Assembly (NCBI GenBank): GCA_002385815.1
Contig: DGEE01000031.1
Location: forward strand, 1 to 6,009
From: Hungateiclostridiaceae bacterium UBA3934
Lineage (GTDB): Bacteria; Bacillota; Clostridia; Acetivibrionales; DTU013
DNA length: 6,009 bases
Direction: 5' to 3'
The notes under the pieces were generated by a model. That model made no database searches. It was not told where the DNA came from and saw nothing but the letters and a program-made list of their open reading frames with translations. Below, piece by piece: positions 1-5,952 of this stretch. Each line of letters begins with the position of its first letter. The first letter of the stretch is position 1. The translations under genes were made by a program, and so were the position numbers.

Positions 1-542
1 AAGTCTGGAGGTATCCTATGTATTCCTATGAAGAACGAATGAAAGCAGTAAAGTTATACGTCAAGTATGATTTATGTGCAGCCGATACTGTGCGGGAACT
101 CGGGTATCCGAATCGCAAAATGTTGGTTCGACGGTATAAAGAATATAAGGAAACAGGTGATCTGCACAAGCAATACATCAAGCGACCGAAATATACAACT
201 GAGCAAATGAAAGCTGCTGTTGATTATTATCTGGAGCATGGCCATAATATTTCCCGCACGGTGAGAGTATAAGGATATCCATCACGGTATGAACTTGTGG
301 AATGGATCGACGAACTTGCACCTGGTGAAAGAAAAGCTCGTATTAAGCGCGGCACAATGGTACAATTTTCTGAAGAGCAGAAAAAAGATGCAGTCATTGA
401 ACTGTGCACCAGGGAAGTTTCTGCGGCTGCCGTCGCTGACAGGATGGGTACCAGCAGGGGTGTCCTGTATAAATGGAAGAATGAACTGCTCGGTAAGGAG
501 AACAAGAAAGCTATGAAGAAGTCCGGAAAACGAGAGATTCCC

Positions 543-560
543 GATGACAAAGATGACAAA
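543..560 (+). repeat. Tandem 9-bp repeat (GATGACAAA x2) in orfA
   Basis: Two perfect adjacent copies of GATGACAAA lie at 543-551 and 552-560, encoding DDKDDK. They sit where IS3-family OrfA proteins normally carry a leucine-zipper segment. Replication slippage, or a small in-frame deletion ending in this repeat, would explain the short zipper. The repeat is seen directly and the deletion is inference. Confidence 0.7.
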
Positions 561-577
561 ATGGAACTGGATATTCT

Positions 578-605
578 AAAAAAGGCGACAGAAATCGTAA
601 AAAAG
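578..605 (+). promoter_or_regulatory. Two -1 programmed frameshift heptamers (A_AAA_AAG)
   Basis: Two copies of A_AAA_AAG occur in the correct zero-frame phase, at 578-584 and 599-605. In both, the AAA and AAG codons are read in the orfA frame. A -1 slip at either site enters the orfB frame, which is open from 557 to the TAA at 860-862. IS3 elements make the OrfAB fusion transposase by this kind of slippage. The 599-605 copy gives the more natural join (KKGLGIDQRDLTNRE) and is probably the real site. I did not establish a downstream stimulatory hairpin. Confidence 0.75.
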
Positions 606-978
606 GCCTGGGCATCGACCAGCGGGATCTGACAAACAGAGAAAAAACCATGCTGATCGATGCCCTCAGGACAAAATATCCACTGAATGACCTGCTCGAG
701 ATGACGGGTTTATCAAAAAGCAGTTATTATTATCAGAAAGAAACTCAGAAACAGCCCGATAAATATGGCAGCCTGAGAGCAGAAGTTAAAGATATTTTTT
801 ATGAGAACCAACGTCGTTATGGATACCGACGAGTGCATGTAACAATTAAAACAAAGGAATAACAGTCTCAGAGAAGGTAATCCGAAGCATAATGAAAGAG
901 GAGCTGCTTGTTGTACTGTACAGGCAAAAACGAAACTACAGTTCATATAAAGGTGAGATAAGCCCAGCCCCGGAAAAC
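605..978 (+). pseudogene. IS3-family transposase OrfB, N-terminal fragment, frameshifted
   Basis: OrfB supplies the DDE integrase-type catalytic domain of IS3 transposases. Here the -1 frame gives the usual N-terminal region (MLIDALRTKYPLNDLLEM from 650, then GLSKSSYYYQKE and RRYGYRRVHVTIKT), ending at a TAA at 860-862. Homology resumes in the next frame over (from 856, GITVSEKVIRSIMKEE), which points to one deleted base near 850-860. It runs through KRNYSSYKGEISPAPEN to about 978 and then stops abruptly. The conserved WLTDIT segment carrying the first catalytic Asp, and everything after it, is absent, so no catalytic residue remains. An independent start at ATG 650 is possible, but frameshifted expression is the family norm. 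Confidence 0.82.
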
Positions 979-1749
979 ATGAACACGTATAAAGCATTGT
1001 TCCATTCAAATATGGATTGTAATATCATCGACCTGAGGAATGTAAAAAAGGATTATAAGCTTATTCTCATACCCGGGCATTGTCTTATGGATGAAAGATC
1101 TGCTGAAACAATCGGAAGGTATGTAGAAAACGGCGGTACAGTAGTAATGACTGCGTATTCGGCAAAGGTCAATCAGTATAATCAGGTTTTCGATACACCG
1201 ATGCCAGGTCTGCTGCATGATGTTTTTGGAATAAGGGCCAATGCTTTTGAAAGAACTTGTTCACATGTCGGAGACGTGAATGAAGGTGGGCTTGACAAAA
1301 CAGATCCGGGTATACGCAGAGAGAGCCCCGGTATTTGCTTCAATGGTTTCGACTATCAGGTCAATATTGACTATTATGAAATACTTGAACTGAACACGGC
1401 CATGTGTTTGGCTGAATTTGCAGGTGTAGCTGAAACTTGCCCTGCAATATCGGTAAACAAATATGGGAATGGAACGGCGATCTATGTTGCGATACCGGCA
1501 GACGAAGTAATTATGCCTGCGCTTCTGATGTTCCTGTGTGATAAACTGGGAATCGAAAGAGGAATGGTAACGCCAAAAGGAGTCGTTGCCAGGACCCTTG
1601 ATAAAGGTACTGTAATCTATATAAACACACTCAATCAGGTATGTACGTTAAATTTGGCAGGTACGGCAAGAAGTTTGCTGACAGGTATGATATATGGAAA
1701 CTGCATAACATTGGACCCTTACGAGGTAGATATAGTTGAAACTGTCTGA
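979..1749 (+). pseudogene. GH42 beta-galactosidase, C-terminal fragment fused in frame to IS3 OrfB
   Basis: The reading frame 892-1749 (285 residues) is a chimera. Residues 1-29 are IS3 OrfB, and from about residue 30 (979) the sequence is the C-terminal part of a GH42 beta-galactosidase. It matches the glutamine-amidotransferase-like trimerisation domain (NTYKALFHSNMDCNIIDL, DYKLILIPGHCLM, RYVENGGTVVMTAY, VFDTPMPGLLHDVFGI) followed by a small beta-sandwich ending in DPYEVDIVETV. The catalytic TIM barrel with both glutamates is missing. It aligns with residues of about 429-672 of the intact GH42 downstream but is clearly divergent, so it derives from a different GH42 gene rather than a recent tandem copy. 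No convincing ribosome binding site precedes ATG 892, where AGAAGG at 871-876 is too far away. It is probably not functional, although the frame is open and could be translated. Confidence 0.8.
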
Positions 1750-1851
1750 ATCAGCCTGAATTAATCAGTGGACTGCTTAACGGAGTGTTATGGCAGCCTG
1801 GTTACATATACTCACAAAAATGTCGGCTACAATTGTATGCCAATTATTATG

Positions 1852-1858
1852 AAGGAGG
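1852..1858 (+). promoter_or_regulatory. Ribosome binding site that sets the GH42 start
   Basis: AAGGAGG lies 7 bases before ATG 1866. This decides between ATG 1866 and the in-frame upstream ATG 1785, which has no such site and would add 27 residues unlike the usual GH42 N-terminus. Confidence 0.85.
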
Positions 1859-1865
1859 TTATCTC

Positions 1866-3905
1866 ATGAAGTTTGACCCGATCGTCCCAAGATTCCCCTG
1901 TATACTCCACGGCGGAGACTATAATCCTGACCAGTGGCGCGCAACAAAAGAGATCTGGCTGGAAGATATGCGCCTCGCCCGCCTTGCCCGTATCAACACG
2001 CTTTCTGTCGGCATATTCGCCTGGGCTGCGCTGGAACCGGAAGAAGGCCGTTTCGACTTTTCATGGCTGGATGAGGTAATGGATCTGATGGCTGAAAACG
2101 GTATCGCCGCGGTGCTTGCGACCCCTTCGGGGGCAAGACCTGCATGGCTGAGCAGAAAATACCCGGAGGTGCTCAGGGTGAATGAGGACCGCCGCAGGAT
2201 CCTTCACGGAGTGAGGCATAACCACTGCTATACATCTCCTGTTTACCGCGAGAAAGTGAAAAATATCAACACAAAGCTGGCAGAGCGGTATAAAGACCAC
2301 CCTGCGCTTGCCGTATGGCATATCTCAAACGAATACGGAGGAGAGTGTCACTGTGAGCTGTGTCAGGAGGCCTTCCGCAAATGGCTGAAAAAGCGCTATG
2401 GATCTCTGGACGCACTGAATGCCGCATGGTGGACCGCATTCTGGAGCCATACATATACGGACTGGAGCCAGATCGAATCTCCCTCCTCAATTGGTGAAGT
2501 GAGTGTCCATGGACTGACCCTGGACTGGAAGCGTTTTGTGACCGAGCAGACTGCCGATTTCATGAAGGCGGAGATGGAACCTCTCAGGCGCTTGACACCT
2601 AATGTGCCGTGCACTGCGAATATGATGGGGCTCTATGACGGCCTTAATTATTACAGGCTCTCAGAAGAAATGGATATTGCATCCTGGGACAATTACCCGA
2701 TATGGCGGAGTGATGAAAGTGACGCAGATACAGCGCTGCTTACGTCGATGGTCCATGATATGAACAGGCGGCTGAAAGATGGTCGGCCATTCATGCTGAT
2801 GGAAAGCAGCCCGTCTGCTACGAACTGGCAGCCTGTCGGCAAGCTGAGAAGGCCTGGTCTGCACGAGCTTCAGAGCATTCAGGCAGTGGCCCATGGCAGT
2901 GACACCGTGCAATACTTCCAGTTCCGTAAGTCGCGTGGTTCTTATGAAAAGTTCCATGGTGCTGTTGTCGACCATGTGGGTACGGAACATACACGTGTAT
3001 TCCGCGAGGTAGCCGGGACAGGGGAGACTCTTGAAAAACTGGATGCTATAGTAGGGACTTCAAAGCCTTCTGATGTTGCGATAATTTATGACGTGGAAAA
3101 CAGATGGGCCCTCGAAATATGCCAGGGCTTCAAGCACAACAAGAACTATATCGGAACGCTTAAGGAGCATTATGCACCGTTCTGGAAGTCGGGGATATCG
3201 GTTGATATTATAGACAGCACGAAGGAACTTTCAGGTTATAAGCTTGTTATAGCACCGATGCTCTATATGCTTCGTCCCGGTATGGCGGAGAAAATTGAAG
3301 ATTTCGTGAAAAGGGGCGGTACATTCGTAGCAACTTATATGACAGGTTACGTTGATGAGCATGATCTTTGCTTCCTTGGCGGATTTCCCGGGCCACTGCG
3401 GAAAGTGCTCGGCATTTGGTGTGAAGAACTGGACAGCCTTTTTGATGAGGAAAGAAGACATGTAGAATGGAACGGAACCAGGTATGAAGCTCGTGATTTT
3501 TGTGAAATTGTCCATGCAGAAGGAGCAAAGATAATAGGTACCTATTGCGAAGATTTCTATGCATCTTATCCTGCACTGACTGTCAACAACTTTGGAGAAG
3601 GAGAGGCATATTTTGTAGCTGCAAGACTTGACGAACAGTTTCAGGATGACTTCTTTGGCATGCTGATAGATAAACTGGGTATAACCGGAGCCATAAAAGG
3701 CAGTTTGCCGTATGGATGTACTGCGCAGATGCGCACCGATGGTGAAGACTGCTTTGTTTTTGTTATGAATTTCACACCGGAACAGAAATCAATAGATATA
3801 GGAGATGGCGGGAAAAGCATGGTTTCAGGAGAAGAGATAAAAGGGAGCATAACTTTGCCGCCATGGGGATTTGACATCTATATCAAAAGAAATAAGGAAG
3901 AATAA
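1866..3905 (+). CDS. GH42 beta-galactosidase, intact, cytoplasmic
   Basis: This 679-residue enzyme hydrolyses terminal beta-D-galactosides with retention of configuration, and its length is typical for GH42. The N-terminal motif HGGDYNPDQW (residues 16-25) opens the TIM barrel. The acid/base is Glu156 in HISNEYGGE, and the nucleophile is Glu313 in FMLMESSPSATNW. Cys121, Cys161, Cys163 and Cys166 (CHCELC) match the structural zinc cluster known in some GH42 enzymes. Residues of about 395-610 are the trimerisation domain and about 615-679 the C-terminal beta-domain (LPPWGFDIYI). There is no signal peptide, so it should act on imported sugars. It lies 24 bases before the fucosidase gene and is probably co-transcribed with it. 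Some GH42 enzymes cleave beta-1,3-galactosides or alpha-L-arabinopyranosides, so the linkage cannot be read from sequence alone. GC content falls from about 55-60% in the catalytic part to about 40% in the last third. Confidence 0.95.
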   Translation: MKFDPIVPRFPCILHGGDYNPDQWRATKEIWLEDMRLARLARINTLSVGIFAWAALEPEEGRFDFSWLDEVMDLMAENGIAAVLATPSGARPAWLSRKYPEVLRVNEDRRRILHGVRHNHCYTSPVYREKVKNINTKLAERYKDHPALAVWHISNEYGGECHCELCQEAFRKWLKKRYGSLDALNAAWWTAFWSHTYTDWSQIESPSSIGEVSVHGLTLDWKRFVTEQTADFMKAEMEPLRRLTPNVPCTANMMGLYDGLNYYRLSEEMDIASWDNYPIWRSDESDADTALLTSMVHDMNRRLKDGRPFMLMESSPSATNWQPVGKLRRPGLHELQSIQAVAHGSDTVQYFQFRKSRGSYEKFHGAVVDHVGTEHTRVFREVAGTGETLEKLDAIVGTSKPSDVAIIYDVENRWALEICQGFKHNKNYIGTLKEHYAPFWKSGISVDIIDSTKELSGYKLVIAPMLYMLRPGMAEKIEDFVKRGGTFVATYMTGYVDEHDLCFLGGFPGPLRKVLGIWCEELDSLFDEERRHVEWNGTRYEARDFCEIVHAEGAKIIGTYCEDFYASYPALTVNNFGEGEAYFVAARLDEQFQDDFFGMLIDKLGITGAIKGSLPYGCTAQMRTDGEDCFVFVMNFTPEQKSIDIGDGGKSMVSGEEIKGSITLPPWGFDIYIKRNKEE

Positions 3906-3929
3906 TCAAGTCAACGGAGGGTACAGCAT

Positions 3930-5345
3930 ATGAGAAATTTAGACAGGCGTCTGATACAAGTTGTACCAAGCAGGCGACAGCTTGAACATCAACAGTTGGA
4001 ATTTTACAGTTTTGTTCATTTTACAGTCAATACATTTACCGGGAAAGAGTGGGGAGACGGCAGTGAAAGCCCTTCTATATTTAATCCTGTGAAATTTGAT
4101 GCGCAGCAATGGGTTGATGCTGTAAAATCAGCAGAGATGAGAGGACTTATACTGACATGTAAGCATCATGATGGATTTTGCTTATGGCCGAGCAAATATA
4201 CGAAGCATACGGTTGCATACAGCCCATATAAGAACGGGAAAGGCGATATAGTAAAGGAAGTATCGGATGCCTGCAGGAAAGCCGGTATAAAATTTGGAGT
4301 GTATCTGTCGCCGTGGGACAGGAACAATCCAGCCTATGGAAGCGGAAAACCGTATGATGATTATTTTGTAAACCAGCTTACCGAGCTACTGACAAACTAT
4401 GGTGAAATCTTTTCTGTATGGTTCGACGGCGCATGCGGAGAAGGAATCAACGGGAAGAAGCAGGTTTATGACTGGGAGCGTTACTACGAGGTCGTCAGAA
4501 AACTGCAACCCAATGCATGTATCAGCGTATGCGGCCCCGATATACGGTGGTGCGGTAATGAAGCTGGTTACACGAGAAAGTCTGAATGGAGTGTTGTTCC
4601 GGCCAGAACCAGGGAAACCGAGTTGATAGCTGATAAAAGCCAGAAAGAAGATAACGAAAGCTTCAGGCAAAGGGAAATATCGGCTTCTGACCAGGATCTG
4701 GGTAGCAGGGAAATTCTCAGGGATGAAACAGATCTGATATGGTATCCTGCTGAGGTCAATACGTCCATCAGACCCGGTTGGTTTTATCATGAGGAGGAAG
4801 ATGATAAGGTTCGCCCGCTGGAGGAATTGATAAATATATATCTTAACTCCGTCGGCGGCAATGCTACGTTTTTGCTTAACATACCCCCGACGAAAGACGG
4901 TCTTTTCCATGAAAATGACGTGAAGAGACTAAAAGAATTGGGAGATTTCATAAGACATGCATTTGCAAAAAACCTGCTTAATGATGCCGAGTTGGCAGTG
5001 TCTTCTTTCATGCGCGGATATGGAATCGATAATGTAAGGGAAGATAATTATCTGAAATATTTCAGAACTGATGACGGAATAACTGAAGCAGTAATAGATA
5101 TCACGTGGGAAAACGAGCAACTGATTCGTTATATTGTAATGAAAGAAAATATTAACTGCAGCCAGAGAGTCGAGTCGTTCAGGATCGAAGCTAATCTGGG
5201 CGAAGAGTACAAAACAGTTTATGATGGCACAGTTATAGGGTACAAAAGAATAGCTCCGCTTACTCCGCTTGTTACGGACAAAATTCGCATCCGTATCCTG
5301 GATTCAAGAGTTGCACCCACACTTTCATTCATTGGAGTGTATTGA
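3930..5345 (+). CDS. GH29 alpha-L-fucosidase, subfamily B type (alpha-1,3/4), intact
   Basis: This 471-residue retaining fucosidase has a CGGAGGG at 3915-3921 and a start ATG at 3930. Fucose-pocket residues are His30 (FVHF) and His79-His80 (KHHDGF). The nucleophile is Asp166 in SVWFDGACGEG. Glu211 in WCGNEAGY lies 45 residues after the nucleophile, the same spacing as Asp172/Glu217 of the characterised subfamily B enzyme BiAfcB, so it is the likely acid/base. Glu275 (AEVNTSIRPGWFYH) is another conserved candidate. The SEWSVVPAR and DDKVRPLEEL segments fit the same subfamily, whose members prefer alpha-1,3/4-fucose on GlcNAc next to galactose, as in Lewis structures. Residues of about 350-471 form a C-terminal beta-domain. 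There is no signal peptide, so action is cytoplasmic. Subfamily is inferred from motifs. GH29 identity is firm. Confidence 0.93.
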   Translation: MRNLDRRLIQVVPSRRQLEHQQLEFYSFVHFTVNTFTGKEWGDGSESPSIFNPVKFDAQQWVDAVKSAEMRGLILTCKHHDGFCLWPSKYTKHTVAYSPYKNGKGDIVKEVSDACRKAGIKFGVYLSPWDRNNPAYGSGKPYDDYFVNQLTELLTNYGEIFSVWFDGACGEGINGKKQVYDWERYYEVVRKLQPNACISVCGPDIRWCGNEAGYTRKSEWSVVPARTRETELIADKSQKEDNESFRQREISASDQDLGSREILRDETDLIWYPAEVNTSIRPGWFYHEEEDDKVRPLEELINIYLNSVGGNATFLLNIPPTKDGLFHENDVKRLKELGDFIRHAFAKNLLNDAELAVSSFMRGYGIDNVREDNYLKYFRTDDGITEAVIDITWENEQLIRYIVMKENINCSQRVESFRIEANLGEEYKTVYDGTVIGYKRIAPLTPLVTDKIRIRILDSRVAPTLSFIGVY

Positions 5346-5475
5346 GGGGATATCATGGTATGCAAATATGCAACGGGTAAAAGCCCTTGATCCGGACAAA
5401 ATGCTGCACCCTTAGTGACAGAAGGAAAATATAGTTTCCGGATTTGAAATGCTCGATAATTCGTATATGAACAAT

Positions 5476-5516
5476 AATACAGGCAACAGAAGAATTTCGT
5501 TGCCTGTATTTATTTT
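5476..5516 (+). terminator. Rho-independent terminator after the GH42-GH29 pair
   Basis: A perfect 12-bp stem pairs 5476-5487 (AATACAGGCAAC) with 5499-5510 (GTTGCCTGTATT). The 11-base loop may close further as GAA/TTC around a tetraloop. The T-rich tract TATTTT follows at 5511-5516. It lies 130 bases after the fucosidase stop and would end the GH42-GH29 transcript before the permease. The tract is not pure T, so strength is uncertain. Confidence 0.75.
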
Positions 5517-5629
5517 CCAACATGGCTAAAAAAAGTACCATGGAACTTTTCTGAACCAATATTGCAAAGATAGCCTCTTTCAGTATCTGTATGGTTATTC
5601 TTATCATAAATATGTGGGTCGGCATTCAT
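5510..5629 (-). pseudogene. Possible antisense fragment of a GH42 gene
   Basis: A 39-residue minus-strand reading frame ends with IGSEKFHGTFFSHVGK. The intact GH42 in this window reads RGSYEKFHGAVVDHVG at residues 358-372. At DNA level the 15 bases GAAAAGTTCCATGGT are identical (2946-2960 on plus, 5551-5537 on minus), and the surrounding 39 bases match at about 29 positions by hand count. Upstream of this the similarity is weak, with only a TDT/SDT match and a 3-residue length difference. This suggests a decayed GH42 piece in inverted orientation. It is short enough that coincidence remains possible. Confidence 0.35.
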
Positions 5630-5669
5630 CTTTAGCTCTATGACACTGAAGGGACGAAGGAGATTTCAA

Positions 5670-5873
5670 ATGGAGCGTATAAAGAAAAACAAAGTCCAAT
5701 ATTTCAGGAACCGCTATATCCAATTGTATTTGTTAGCGATACTTCCTTTTGCGTTTGTGTTGATATTCAACTATATACCAATGTCCGGTGTACTTTTGGC
5801 ATTTAAGGATTATAGCCTGAGAAAAGGAATATTTGGCAGCCCGTAGGCCGGATTTAAGTACTTCAGACAATTG
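5670..5873 (+). pseudogene. ABC sugar transporter permease (LplB type), 5' fragment with nonsense codon and IS disruption
   Basis: The start ATG 5670 has AAGGAG at 5657-5662 with a 7-base spacer, so the upstream in-frame ATG at 5640 is rejected. The first 58 residues are typical of LplB/YtcP-type permeases of oligosaccharide ABC importers. They comprise a basic N-terminus, a first membrane helix at about residues 18-37 (LYLLAILPFAFVLIFNYIP), then MSGVLLAFKDYSLRKGIFGSP. A TAG at 5844-5846 stops the frame, but the family sequence continues in frame as AGFKYFRQL to 5873. The family normally has a Trp at or near this position, so TGG to TAG is the simplest explanation. From 5874 the sequence is insertion-sequence end. 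An intact permease of about 300 residues would have imported substrates for the glycosidases. This copy cannot. Confidence 0.8.
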
Positions 5874-5892
5874 TGTCAACGCCGGAATATTT

Positions 5893-5929
5893 TTGACCCA
5901 ATCGCCGGTTAAAAATTGACCCAATCGCC
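5893..5929 (+). repeat. Direct repeat TTGACCCAATCGCC x2 with 23-bp period
   Basis: Two perfect 14-bp copies lie at 5893-5906 and 5916-5929, offset by 23 bases. CAATCGCC recurs at 5936-5943, and CAATCGCCGGTT is shared by 5899-5910 and 5936-5947. Another CGCCGG one period earlier (5880-5885) continues the 23-base phase. This fits an array of transposase-binding sites at an insertion-sequence end. Confidence 0.8.
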
Positions 5930-5952
5930 TGTCTTCAATCGCCGGTTTTTGT

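Larger units (their letters stand above)
18..632 (+). pseudogene. IS3-family transposase OrfA, interrupted by a nonsense codon
   Basis: In IS3 elements OrfA is the DNA-binding subunit and also the N-terminal part of the OrfAB transposase. The start at 18 has a GGAGG at 7-11 with a 6-base spacer. Residues 1-84 form one helix-turn-helix block (RELGYPNRKMLVRRYKEY near residues 26-43). A TAA at 270-272 then interrupts the frame, but the same frame continues without a shift to a TGA at 630-632. The continuation carries a second HTH block around 400-480 (AAAVADRMGTSRGVLYKWK). The interrupted position reads RV*GYPSR. The first block has RELGYPNR at the equivalent place, so the stop probably replaced a leucine codon by one base change (TTA to TAA). 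The leucine-zipper region before the frameshift site looks short. Family identity is firm. Loss of function is inferred from the stop. Confidence 0.85.
1..978 (+). mobile_element. IS3-family (IS150-like) insertion sequence remnant, truncated
   Basis: The stretch encodes a recognisable OrfA (two helix-turn-helix segments) and the beginning of OrfB in the -1 frame, which is the standard IS3-family arrangement. The left terminal repeat lies before the window or is lost. The right side stops at about 978, where reading continues in frame into GH42 sequence. Everything from the DDE catalytic core to the right end is therefore missing. Three lesions are visible: an in-frame TAA at 270-272, a 1-base frameshift near 850-860, and the 3' truncation. 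The element cannot transpose on its own. The family call rests on protein-level pattern recognition, and the exact named element is not known. Confidence 0.85.
5346..5669. other. 324-base region without an intact gene
   Basis: This gap between the fucosidase and the permease holds a hairpin terminator (5476-5516). It also holds a short antisense GH42-like stretch (within 5510-5629) and a 17-residue plus-strand run at 5362-5412 ending in TAG. I see no RNA gene and no convincing promoter. The region looks like decayed sequence plus a terminator. Confidence 0.6.

Noticed and set aside
1785..1865. Upstream in-frame ATG 1785 as the GH42 start (27 extra residues).
   Set aside because: It lacks a ribosome binding site, the extra residues do not resemble GH42, and ATG 1866 has AAGGAGG at ideal spacing.
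1750..1865. A promoter for the GH42-GH29 pair, for example TACAAT near 1829.
   Set aside because: No -35 element lies at suitable spacing. A promoter may exist but the sequence does not support a call.
979..3905. Recent tandem duplication of GH42.
   Set aside because: The fragment at 979-1749 and the intact gene share motifs but differ at most positions, so they are old paralogues or separate acquisitions.
4386..4910. Long minus-strand open frame (174 codons) within the fucosidase gene.
   Set aside because: It lies entirely opposite a well-conserved GH29 gene, has no ribosome binding site or recognisable motif, and is best explained as a shadow.
5562..5607. A permease promoter using TTGCAA (5562) or TTTCAG (5578) with TATCAT (5602).
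   Set aside because: Spacing or consensus match is poor for each pairing.
5353..5625. 90-codon minus-strand frame spanning the gap after the fucosidase.
   Set aside because: Its translation is low-complexity and hydrophobic without family features. The neighbouring minus frame with EKFHG is the more informative one.
5640..5669. ATG 5640 as the permease start.
   Set aside because: ATG 5670 has AAGGAG 7 bases upstream and gives the normal basic N-terminus of the family.
270..5846. Stop-codon reassignment as the reason for in-frame TAA (270) and TAG (5844).
   Set aside because: The two codons would replace different residues (Leu and Trp), and the intact GH42 ends on TAA at the expected length. 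Ordinary gene decay in an IS and an IS-hit gene is simpler.
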